DNA from: Paramecium tetraurelia
Taxonomy: Eukaryota; Ciliophora; Oligohymenophorea; Peniculida; Parameciidae
NCBI RefSeq assembly: GCF_000165425.1
Contig: NW_001799444.1
Span: 62,001 to 126,000 of the forward strand
DNA: 64,000 nt
Reading direction: 5' to 3'
The position numbers were made by a program, and so were the translations under genes. Each line of letters begins with the position of its first letter. The stretch's first letter is position 1. The notes below the pieces were generated by a model. That model was not told the origin of the DNA. It saw nothing but the letters and a program-made list of their open reading frames with translations, and ran no database searches. Of the stretch, positions 45,572 through 55,951 are shown in pieces.

Positions 45572-46400
45572 ATGAATATAATCAAGAGTACTAATTCTTT
45601 TTACTAATTTTCAAAGGAATATTAAACCTATTTTAAAGATAAATCGGTAGAATAAGTTGAAAAACCTTAAAATCCTGTTACTTTAATGAATTCATTTTTA
45701 CGTAATTCCTCCTTTTCCAAAAAATCTGTGTAACCTTTAGATTGGCCTTCGGATTTAGATTTATCAAATATTAGGGAAGAATATTTCATCATAGATCCCA
45801 CTTAAAGGTTCTAAAGAGAATGGAATGAAAAGAAACTATTTTTTAAGCACAGATAAAGTCCTTTAAGAACAGATTCATTTAACAGATTCAGAGAAAATAT
45901 CCGTTCTTTAAGTAAAACCTACAAATTTTAGAAGGATAATCTTTAGTATGAACAAGCTGCTGTGTTACCAAGTTAAAGAAAGCTTGAATTGCAAACTACA
46001 GTGTAAGCACAAAAAGAATATAAAGATAAAAAAGAATAATTTAACTTTCTCAATAAGCAACATCGTTTGATTGAAAATCTGCATCACGACGATATAGTTT
46101 AAAAATCAGTTACAGAAAGTACATAAAGTAATTTATGTAGACTATTAGATGAACGGCAATAAGGATTAAACATTTTGTAAGGAGAATCATAGACTACTTA
46201 GAACAAACTATGATAATGAAATCTCGAGTGATTGGGCAAGAAAACGAAAATCTCCACTAAATAAATTAGATACCTTTCATAGGGTCATTTCCCAAGAGGA
46301 CAATGAAAAAAGTAAATTGGGTAAGGCAAAACCCAATAGAGTTAAGTAATTTGAGAGGAAAGGGAGAGAATATAACATCGTAAATTTTGGGTGTAATTGA
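45572..46400 (+). CDS. Unknown basic protein
   Basis: A 267-aa protein with one intron (46177..46201). It starts MNIIKSTNSFYQFSKEY, only 31 bases after the helicase stop, same strand. The sequence is rich in Ser, Arg, Lys and aromatic residues, with helical stretches (QAAVLPSQRKLELQTTVQ and QAQKEYKDKKEQFNFLNK), and it ends in FERKGREYNIVNFGCN. No domain is recognised. The exon sum is exactly 268 codons and codon use matches neighbours, so I take it as a real gene of unknown, perhaps ciliate-specific, function. Confidence 0.6.
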
Positions 46401-46456
46401 AATTTAGTTTATAAAAATTTATTTATTGTTAATCCCTTAATAATATTAAATTTGAA

Positions 46457-47116
46457 ATGAAAATATTTGAATAGAGTTTTGGTAAATAAGAAGTGTTTCA
46501 AAAGACAGCTTAATTCTTTAATCCATAAATTGGAAAATTGAATGAAAACTTTTAAAAAAGAAGGAGGGAAAACTCACTGCCTCAATAAAACCTTGAGGCT
46601 ATCAAATAAATACTATCTAAGACAAAAATACTCCAAAAAAATGTAATTTGTAGAAAAACTACAATTCATTCCATGCATGATTGCAAGCTAGAGAATCTCA
46701 AGAGTCATCAAAGCACTAAATAAAGTACCAAATAAAGTACTCAATAGAGCACACAAGATTCCTTGGATTTTAGCAATAATATTCCTAAAATGTAAGATTT
46801 GATCATCAAACATTCGATCAATCCTTATAATGCTTTTAAATACAAATCTAATTTCAATATTAAAAAGCCAATTCTCAATGAATATAGTAGTTGCGCAACA
46901 TAATAATTAGAGAATAATTCTGCAATCAGCAAAATATCCAATAGTTTAGAGGGGAAGAAATATGTAATAAAAGTAAAGGATCCATTTGGATAATCAAAAA
47001 AACAAATAACACAACCTACAAGAAAATATTCTTCGAAATCTTTCGTAAACCAAAAAGCACAAATAAAATTGGTAAATAGAATATTTTCCTCGAGATCTGA
47101 GAGCTTGTAAAAATGA
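46457..47116 (+). CDS. Unknown basic protein with short STKQ repeats
   Basis: An intronless 219-aa frame, ATG at 46457. Rich in Lys, Asn, Ser and Gln. Residues about 86-100 contain four tandem tetrapeptides (STKQ, STKQ, STQQ, STQ), encoded by imperfect 12-nt repeats. No hydrophobic segment or catalytic motif. Same orientation as the two genes before and the kinase after it, with a 56-base spacer upstream. Probably a disordered structural or regulatory protein; function unknown. Confidence 0.55.
46712..46756 (+). repeat. Imperfect 12-nt tandem repeat inside a gene
   Basis: Three full copies and a partial fourth copy of a 12-base unit of the form AGYACYAAATAR encode STKQ-type tetrapeptides. 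The copies differ mainly at synonymous positions, so the repeat is maintained at the protein level rather than being a very recent slippage product. Confidence 0.7.
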
Positions 47117-47339
47117 CATTAATGATTATATGTGTTTGAATTATCTTTTTAAGAGTATTTCATGAAATTGCTTGGAATAATTGGTTAATTAATAGTGTTT
47201 CAGAGATTCTTATTATTTTCTGAATTCAAAAGATTTGGTCTGAATGAGAGTGTTGAAGGTGTAAGTGCTTCCATGAGAAATAGATTTCTTAATTAAAATA
47301 CTATTATTATTTTGTTTAAAAATTAAATCGTTAAATTGT

Positions 47340-48876
47340 ATGTATTAAAGTGCATCAAAAAGTGCCAAAAAATAAACTAATGCCATTGGAAAAGTATTAA
47401 TAATATTTTAGCATCTAGCCTAGCGAATCAAACATAGCTCGTAGGGTTTAAACAGAGACTATTGATTATGATGAAGCTGAACAAGATCTCCAGACCTTCT
47501 AAGACATCTCCAATTTCAAGCTTCGCAATAAACTTATAACTTTTAATAAACCTGCAAAGAAACCTATAGTGAAAGATTTTAATACTCAATTTCAATTGTG
47601 TTTAAAGAATGAGAACTCAACCAAACCAACATCTGGAACTGTTAAAAAATGTTAGAAACCCTAAGGTATAGAGAAGATCAATACAAAATCCTTGTTAATC
47701 CCAGCGAAGACAACTAGACAAGATTATTCTACATACACTTACTAAAATCTTAAAACCATTGGTAGTGGATCATTTGGTACAGTCTATAAAGTAAATAACA
47801 AATAAAGATTTATAGTCAAAAGTGAATGAAACAGGGGAAATAGTTGCTATTAAAAAAGTATTGCAGGATAAACGATACAAAAACCGAGAGTTATAAATAC
47901 TGCAAGAGTTGAATCATCATAATGTGGTGAAATTAAAGCACGCTTATTTTACACCTTCTGATAACAAAGATGAGATGTACTTGAATGTTGTAATGGATTA
48001 TTATCCAGAATCCTTATACACTTACAATAAATCTTTTAGATAAGCATAGGCCAGAATGCCTGAAATATTGGTGAAAATATATTCGTATTAACTGCTAAGA
48101 TCAATATAGTAATAGATCATCAAATAATTAGTTATATATCATTGTTGTCCATATGCCATAGAGATATAAAGCCTCATAATATATTAGTTAATCCAAACCA
48201 TCATAAACTTCAGCTCTGCGATTTTGGAAGTGCAAAAAAACTAGTAAAAACAGAAGCAAACATATCCTATATTTGTTCAAGGTGTTACAGGGCTCCTGAG
48301 TTAATATTTGGAGCAGTTAATTACGACAATCAGATAGATGTTTGGTCAGTTGGATGCGTGATAGCTGAGTTATTTAATGGAGAGCCTTTGTTTTTGGGTG
48401 ACAGTGCTGTGGATTAATTGATTGAGATCATCAAAGTACTTGGAACTCCAAATAAGGTTCAGGTATTAAGTATGAATTCTGATTATGATATGCAATAATA
48501 CAAATTCCCACAAATAAAAGCAAGAGATTGGAAGAAAGTAAGTTATTTCATTCATCTCTTAGGTGATTAAAACAAATGATTCATTGGCTACTGACTTAGT
48601 TTCTAAATTGCTTGTTTATTGCCCCAAAACTAGATTCACTCCAATTCAAGCATTGTGTCATCCTTATTTCGATTAGTTGAGAGATCTCCATCAGATGAAA
48701 TAACTATAAGAAATCTACAACTTCAACATTTAAGAATTATTCGATTTTAGCAATTGTATTTTATTTCTTATAATCAATTAGTGGAAACTAATAGAATGAC
48801 AAATGATGAAATGAAAAAGATTATTCCAGATTGGATAAGCTGTAGTTCCACTAAAATTGTTAAGACCATAGGCTGA
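47340..48876 (+). CDS. GSK3-family protein kinase with altered activation loop
   Basis: A 470-aa kinase with five introns (47394..47418, 47791..47815, 48109..48131, 48538..48562, 48756..48781). After a 140-aa N-terminal extension the domain starts with [11 protein letters not shown] and [17 protein letters not shown], the GSK3 form of the glycine loop and lysine region. The catalytic loop is CHRDIKPHN and the Mg loop is CDFGSAKKL. Next come [17 protein letters not shown] and [12 protein letters not shown]. Canonical GSK3 has SRYYRAPE here; the first tyrosine, whose phosphorylation supports activity, is Cys (codon 48283-48285). The Arg/Lys pocket for primed substrates seems kept. Probably a divergent GSK3/shaggy-like kinase in signalling or ciliary control. 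Exon sum 471 codons. Confidence 0.9.
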
Positions 48877-48963
48877 AAAAGTGATAGAATTATTTATACT
48901 AAATTATATGAATAATTTGAAATAAATTAATTAAGTCATTTATTTGCAAATGAATTTCTAGAT

Positions 48964-50343
48964 TCAGATGTGCTATATTAATGGTTAACCCATTTTAGCG
49001 AGTTGTTGATTATTCCAATTATCAACATAAACTTCTTCTTCATCTGGTTTTTCTTCGAAATATTGGTATTCCTATTGTTTTTCCTTCATTATAAACTCCA
49101 GTTCTTTTTGATAGACATTTTCACCAACAAGTTCCAAATATTGATCAGTGTCTACATATTTCTTTTTTGGCTTATCCTTTATTTTTTCTTTGAATTATTC
49201 ATCTAATTTCTTGCTATACAAATTGGAATGTTTTGCTAAATTTTTAGAAGATATTCATACTATTTGTTAAAACTCTTTCAACTTATAAATATGGATTATC
49301 AATAACCTTAGTATTGAAATTACTCTATATGTCTGATAACACAAAATTTTATTATTAACTGAGATGTTCAGCCTTTTAGTCTTTTACGTATCTATTAACT
49401 AATCTACTAGTCATAGGAATGCTTTTAGGTTTCTAAGTCGTAATCAAAGAAAATGGAGGTCTGTCATCTTTACAATCATACCATCTTAGTCTGAGATACC
49501 AAAGTCTATCATTATGTTTTTCATCTTCATTTTTCTAGGATTCAATGATGTTCAATTGGGTTGCTCTATCTCTGTAATGATCAGAACGAACCAATATCGT
49601 ATCTATAGGAGATCTGTCACAATTGGAGGCAATTCGATTATTTACAAATTCCCACTTCTCTTTGGCCTAATCAAAGGATTCCAATATCCTTTTATCTCTG
49701 GTAATTGCATTTCTGATATGAAGTGGAAGTTTTTGTTCTTGTTTAATTTTATCTATCTTTTCAGTTTCAATTCTGCGTCTTGCTTCAACCAACTTTACCA
49801 ATGCATCCTATCTTGGTAACATCTTAAATTCGCCTCTGGGTTTCTTTGGAATCTTTCTAGATTGATTCATTCCAGACATTTAAGATTGAGATTGCTATAA
49901 CCCAAAAGGTTTTGAAGATGGCACATCATCAGAAAATGATTCATCTCCGTCTTGTTTTCTTTATTTAATTACAACTCTCTATCTGTTTTTATTTCTGACT
50001 GCCAAAAATTGTTCAGCCTTACCAACAATAGACCACTTGACTATCTTTTCTTTTTTGTCATCCTCATATCTTGGACCAACTTAACTATCTTTATATTTCT
50101 TCCTCTCTTCATTGTTAACCTCTATGTCATGATTATCACAATACCATCAAAGATATTTCTAATTGTATGTAATGAATTAGGTTTCATAAATATAGATTTG
50201 CATGTGCTTTATTGGACATTACTTTCAAACAAAAAGTCACTTCCTGTTGCTGCTGCCGTGGTTGCAGGACGAATGCTTTCCTCATTACATTTATAACCTA
50301 AATCAACTTTTGATGATAAAAACAATTTTCCCTTTTAACTCAT
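48964..50343 (-). CDS. Unknown protein, charged and helical
   Basis: A 443-aa protein with two introns (50122..50144, 49236..49260). It begins MSQKGKLFLSSKVDLGYK and has a Lys/Arg-rich middle (VKLVEARRRIETEKIDKIK). Then comes an aromatic stretch with RLWYLRLRWYDCKDDRPP, and a C-terminal helix rich in Lys and Glu (DEQFKEKIKDKPKKKYVD). There is no low complexity in the central 200 aa, which suggests a folded conserved domain, but I do not recognise it. Its stop is 88 bases from the stop of the GSK3 gene (convergent). Exon sum 444 codons. Confidence 0.7.
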
Positions 50344-50397
50344 TTTTATATATAAATTAATTAAGATGTGGTAATTGATGAATATATTGCATTAAAT

Positions 50398-50727
50398 TCA
50401 TTTTTTGTTAGAAATAAATCTTCCCTTCTCTCTTTATCGAGATTTTGCCTTTTTCACTCTGTAATCATAATGGTTCTTTTTAGTAAACTATCTGTTATTT
50501 TTTTTTTGCCTATATTTTTAAATTTTTTTCTGTCTCTCCTAATAAGTTAAGGGCCCAATCGATAGTTAAGTTGAGAACTTAAATTAATTGAAGTATTCTA
50601 TCATCTCTTTTGTCAACCCTTCCTTTATTGGAAGTAGTTATTTTATATCAATAAACTGAGCCAAGAATGCATCTGCCTTCTAAATGTTGGCCTAAGTGAA
50701 GGGATCACTAGTATTTGTTTCGTTCAT
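50398..50727 (-). CDS. Small CCT-motif protein
   Basis: An intronless 109-aa protein, ATG at 50727. After 60 residues of unremarkable helical sequence (DPFTQANIQKADAFLAQF) comes a block ERQKKIQKYRQKKNNRQF, then KKAKSRQREKGRF. It matches the CCT motif of plant CONSTANS/TOC1-type proteins, where R..KR..R.F.KK..Y..RK..A..R.R.KGRF is the signature. CCT motifs act in nuclear protein-DNA complexes and bind NF-Y subunits. There is no B-box or response-regulator domain in this short protein. It ends 54 bases from the start of the next minus-strand gene. Resemblance is good but short. Confidence 0.65.
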
Positions 50728-50780
50728 AATTATTTATCTGAATTAAAATTACAAAATGTAATTTACAATTATTATTATGA

Positions 50781-51440
50781 AATTACTCTATTTATTAAAG
50801 TAAATAAAGTGAGGGTTCCTTAGATTTACGGATCTTAACCTATTAAATCTCATGAAGAGAATACTCAAAATAATAAAGTTGAGATTGATTTTTATCTCAG
50901 TCCAAAAGGAGCCTACATTTATAATATGTCTGCTACTATTGCTTACATATTTCTATTTTCGCCCATCAAATAACAATACATCTCACAATTGTATTAATTT
51001 AAGTGTTCTCTGGAGCAATCTAATTTAAAGAGTTAGAAACTTAAAGACGTGCCATTGTTTCTTTTTTTAGACAAAAGTCATTCAGCTTAAAGTCAAGTTC
51101 TCAATATATATGTAAATAGCGGTTCTAAGTTTTGGCAGATATAAAGTGGATTATTTGAATTAAATATTCTCTTCCAGTACATCTGGTTAAGAAATAGAAT
51201 TTTCAAATAGTTATCGGTTATCTAAATTTATATTTTGGGGATTCTTCTTATCCCTTTATAGAATTAGAAGTTTAATTGCTTAATATTAGTCATATTAAGG
51301 AAATCAGGTTATCATTTCTATAGAAAAATTTGTGATAGTGGCATAGCTAAAAACTAATTTGTTATTTTAATGGCTAATATAAAGAATTCTCTTAATGTTA
51401 TTTAATTAAAAGTATTATTAATTATCAATATCTACGATAT
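50781..51440 (+). pseudogene. Coding-like stretch of uncertain frame
   Basis: Two overlapping frames here look partly coding, but I cannot join them. One contains NNKVEIDFYLSPKGAYIYN and a KDVPLFLFLDKSHS segment; the other contains SSTSGQEIEFSN followed by a hydrophobic run. A plausible start (ATGAAATTACTC, signal-peptide-like) precedes a 24-nt potential intron but leads into the wrong frame. The stretch could be a decayed secreted protein gene or a real gene with mis-assigned splices. The rest of the space up to 51849 is AT-rich with no convincing gene on either strand. Confidence 0.3.
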
Positions 51441-51849
51441 TTCAAATAAATGATGACAAAATTATAGACATTAAGATTAATTCTAGTGATGTGAGAGATT
51501 TTATTTGAGTTCTTGATTTTTAAAGGGGCTTTTTTCATATGAGAATAAAAACAAATCACTATATGATAGGAATAATTATTATAAATGAGAAGAAAACAAT
51601 AAAACAAAAAATACTCAGAATCTGCAGTAAAACAAGCTACAGCAATTTTATGAGAAAATAGAATAGGATTGTTGAAAATCTTAAGATTACAAATTGATTG
51701 CAACATATATAGAAGGCATAGTTGAATCAATATGAATCAGAAATAGTGTTAATACGACTATCAATTCTGATTAAGCTCTGTTTTATTTGAAGATTATTAT
51801 TTATGTATTAGAAATTACGTCTTTTATTTATGATGTAATAATACAATTA

Positions 51850-54083
51850 ATGATTAACTAATTGCTTTTCGTATCATTCTTGTTCTTAACTAATGGAGTT
51901 GGATTATTTGAATAATACTATCCATTAGCTGATGAGATAGCCTAGTCTATGACTTTGCAGTAAAAGATCGGTCAAACATTATAAGTGGATATTACAAGCT
52001 TTAATGATGATTAAGGAAATACCCATTATGAACAAATATCCTAACACTTCTTAGGTTCGATATTAGTAGGTGGTAATGGATGTCCAGATGGAAGAGGAAA
52101 CATAATTGCATCAGACAATTGTTTCGCAGCAACTAATGCAAATTGGAGAGATGTAGCTTAGAAGAGCTTGAAATAGAAGGTAGTTGTAAATGTTCCTGGT
52201 CATGGGGAAACAACCATTAATTTATTATTGGGTACTGATGCAGTCCATGGAAACCAACATTCTGTTGGAGCAGTGCTCTTCCCTCACAACATTGGTTTGG
52301 CTGCTAGTCACAATGTAGAAAATTACATCAAAGCTGCTTATTGGACCAAGCAAAGCATTTTGGATTGTGGTTTTAACTTTGCCTTTGCCCCTACTGTGGC
52401 TGTTTCTCATAATCCAAAATGGGGTCGATTTTATGAAACCTAGGGAGCAGATCCTAAATTCATTAAAGAAATTGGCAGAGCATACATAAAGGAGTTATAA
52501 GATGACGATGGTAAAAAAATAAAAGGAGTATTGGGATCAACCAAACATTATTTCGGAGATGGCGCCACTTATAATGGATACGATGAGGGTAATTGCAGAG
52601 TTGAGAATTTCGATGTGTTCTATAACAACAATATCTAGGGATACGTCGGAGCTTTGGAAGCTCATACAGGAACCATAATGGTTAGTTATAGTGCTATTAA
52701 TGAATTAGCCATGAGCATTAGTGATTTAATTAATGTGGATTTGAAACAAAATTAAAAATTCGATGGGTTCATTATCAGTGATTATAATGCTGCAATTAAA
52801 GTGGCTTATCAAGGTCTACCTACAACTCATACAAAAATGACGATTGAAGATGCATATACTAAATCATTTAATGCTGGAATGGACATGTAGATGGTAGATG
52901 GTGCAGTCGGATGGTATGAAGAAGTGATGAACAATATCATAGCATAAGGCAGAATTTCAGCTGAAAGATTGAATGATGCAGTAAAAAGAATTTTGGCTGT
53001 TAAATTGGCTATGAACTTGATAGATGTGCCTTAAACATTAGCCAAAAAGCATAATTATACATAAGAGAAAAAAGAAGAAGAGAAAGTTGAACAAAAGGAT
53101 GTGTCCAATGACAGTAATGATGCTGAATATTATGATGCTTTGAGATCAGCCAAGGAATCTTTGGTCTTATTGAAAAACAAATAGAATTTATTGCCAATTA
53201 ATAAATACAAAATCACTAATGTTATTCTGTTGGGAGAAAGACTTTGGTCCTTCAAAGGGGAATTCAAGAGGGTGTATTAAGATTTCGATAACATTGGAGC
53301 ATAAAATGGAGGTTGGACTATAAGATGGTAAGGATTCAATGGAAATGAATATTGGTCGAATGATCTTAAAACATCATCAAAGGCTTCATCCATACTTGAT
53401 GCCATTAAGAGCAGATTCAACACAGCCAATATTTATTATATCCAATACTCAGATCCTACAAATCTATAGTTGATAAATTAACAAAGAGGCAATTTCAGAA
53501 ATGAGATCATTAATAATTAAGATTAATTTAGTAGAGAAAACACATTGATCATCAATACTCTTGCAGAAAATCCATATGCTGAATTCATGGGAGATATAGA
53601 TTGCGAATATTGCAAATCTTAAGACAAATACGGATGCATCTATAATAATTGGCTCAATCAATATCTACCTGATGAATAACCAACCACTCTAGAGATCAAT
53701 ATTGGAGATTACGAAAAACAAGTATTTCATTATTCTTATTTTAGATTATCAATATTGTGAGATAGAAGGATGTGGATATCCCTGTTGTCACAGTCTTATT
53801 TAGTGGTAGACCTATGATTATCACTAATCCACTTTCAGTGAGTACAGCATTTGTGGCAGCTTGGTGGCCAGGTACTGCTGGTGGTGAGGCTGTTGTTCAA
53901 TCTCTTTTTGGCGAATATTTATTCAAATCTTAAGGTAAACTCAATACACTTCCTGTCCCATGGATGAGAAATATGTACTAGATCTCAAACTATCCCATCT
54001 ACGGCAACGAAGTCCCCTAAATTGAAGATCCTCTTTTCGAAGAAGGTTTTGGGTTAGAAACAAGACCACAAAACAGTTAATGA
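51850..54083 (+). CDS. Secreted glycoside hydrolase family 3 (beta-glucosidase-like)
   Basis: A 736-aa enzyme with one intron (53722..53744). The chosen ATG gives a signal peptide (MINQLLFVSFLFLTNGVG). The GH3 N-terminal barrel is clear: TLQQKIGQTLQVD, LLGTDAVHGNQH, GAVLFPHNIGLAAS and KGVLGSTKHYFGDGA. Then comes GFIISDYNAAI, where the Asp is the catalytic nucleophile of the family. The C-terminal alpha/beta sandwich carries AKESLVLLKN and a later AWWPGTAGGEAVVQ stretch. GH3 enzymes release glucose or related sugars from beta-linked glycans; a digestive role in food vacuoles is likely for a bacterivore. The frame is open upstream of this ATG, but the signal peptide favours this start. Exon sum 737 codons. 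Confidence 0.93.
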
Positions 54084-54509
54084 GTCATTAAATATTATAC
54101 ATATAAAACACACAAACTAATATAATTCTGTTTTTGTAGTATTTCATCTTTATTAATACTATTTTATGTATTTGGAGAGATCAAGTTCAAATAATGAAGA
54201 AGTTTTAATATCTAAGTAATATTTTAAGCATTTTACAATTTTCTTAAAGGTAGCAAATTTAAGAATATTCTGAAAATTGTAATTAAAAAATTACATATTT
54301 ATAACTAAAATATCTCCAATTATTATGATAAATTATAAACCAAATTGTTGATTCTATCTTGGTATCAAGAAAGATTACATGTAATCTAAAATGATGTATA
54401 TATTAAAATGAATTAAATTGTTAATTATGATGTTTCATTATTTTAATTAAATTTAAAGTGTTATTAATTAGATTAAAATGTATAAACTACAATATAGTAA
54501 AGGATAAAA

Positions 54510-55358
54510 TCAGGCGTTTTAAATAAGTTCATCTCTTAACCTATTAAAGTTCTTTTTATCATATTTCTAAAAGTCTTCCAGATACTCAAGATCTAAGTTT
54601 GTTTAAGATCTAAAATAACGAAAATATTTACTCAATCGAATTATTATTTAAATTAATTATCTTCTAATTCTAATTTCTTTATTGAGACAAATGAAACTTA
54701 GATTTAACAGTCTTTAGAAATGGCTTATTTTGATCATCCTATTTTTCAAATTCAGTTCTGCTCTTAACATACCTATTTCTTATTGATTAAAATTATTTTT
54801 TGATATCCTCTTGATTAGATAACTTAACTTAAATTGGGATGCTCTGTTATTTTTTATAGAATTGCAAACTGGCTTAGAATTATGACTTAAGAATTTTATT
54901 TTAAAATGGAATAGTAGGAAATGATGCCTAAGAAGGGATTATACTTAATTTACTTTTTGTTCATTTTAACTCTGATGAGCAAAATAGTTATCATAATTAT
55001 TCCTTTTTGATGTTGACTCCTCATTTTAATATTGAGTATTCTTAGATTTGCTAGGGAGAATCATTTTGACTACCTTTGGATCTAGTGATCTATTGGGTAA
55101 TTGTTCCATAAGTTAAATAGAGAGTGAATATGATAAGATCTAATTTTGGTTGATTTGTGGTTAGCGTTTCAACCTTATTTTTTTCATCTGCGTTTAGCAG
55201 GTATTAGAGTTAGAAGTAGTTCTTTTGAATTCATGCTTATATTATTTTAATTATAAAAAACTTCTATCATCTGATCTTCTTTTTGAATCCAATTGTTTTT
55301 ATGATTATTAATTTTGTGAAAATGCAAATACATCGTACCTTTTTAATCGTAAATCCAT
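54510..55358 (-). CDS. Gln/Lys-rich protein of unknown function
   Basis: A 266-aa protein with two introns (54928..54953, 54610..54631). It begins MDLRLKRYDVFAFSQNQQ and is strongly enriched in Gln, Asn, Ser and Lys throughout (QKQLDSKRRSDDRSFLQLKQ). It ends in NLDLEYLEDFQKYDKKNF, a short acidic-aromatic helix. No hydrophobic segment, no known domain. Splicing is supported by the exact codon sum (267) and by typical GTAAAT..TTAG borders. Expected to be disordered; role unknown. Confidence 0.65.
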
Positions 55359-55951
55359 TATAATTGTATATATAATAATTTATATTATAATATAATTTGT
55401 GTAATTCCATATAAGCACACGTAATTTGTGAAGCACTCTATATTTAATTTTGACAAAGTTGATTTCTTGTTTAATTCAAAAAATCTAATCTATCAAGGAG
55501 GATCTTGATTTACTTTGAATATACATTGATCTATCATAAGAATAGTATATTTATTTTTTTTCAGTGAAATGTTGAAATTCTAACTAGAACCTTAAAATTA
55601 GTCTTACATTTTAAAGTGTGTTTCTGACATCTCTATTAGACAATAAAAGAGGAAGGAGATCTGGGTTGAAATGGAAAATCATTCTTTTTTGTTTAGTAAT
55701 ATTGTGTCATTCAACCAATTCCTCAAATTTAACGATAATTGATCTAATTTGAGTATGGAGAGTTCAGGAATAGATTGGGATTTATTCAATTAATATTTTT
55801 TTGGGAATGTAAACATAATCAGAATATTTCGGATAATGCATATTATTCTTATATTTGAATGATAGAGCAATTAATTTATTTTTTGCTATTTAAGAACTCA
55901 CGGAATTCTTAAATTTATAATAAAAATAAATTAAAAGAAAAACCATCTTTC
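55359..55951. other. Intergenic stretch with a short unclear frame
   Basis: Nearly 600 AT-rich bases between divergent genes. The only candidate is a plus-strand frame from about 55672 (MENHSFLFSNIVSFNQF) that meets TGA and continues as SMESSGIDWDLFNQYFFG to about 55865. With no splice sites to remove the TGA, it is more likely chance. The ABC-transporter promoter must be here. Confidence 0.35.

Noticed and set aside
43137..47116. Apparent bacterial-style operon of four genes in one direction.
   Set aside because: Eukaryotic introns and ciliate code rule out a prokaryotic operon; close spacing is general in this genome.
49003..50550. Several plus-strand frames of 60-114 codons with many Phe, Leu and Ile.
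   Set aside because: They are reverse-strand shadows of the minus-strand genes at 48964-50343 and 50398-50727; hydrophobic composition is a by-product of A-rich coding on the other strand.
51425..51730. A 101-codon minus-strand frame.
   Set aside because: Composition is that of AT-rich noncoding sequence, with no recognisable motif and no supporting splice pattern; left as unassigned.
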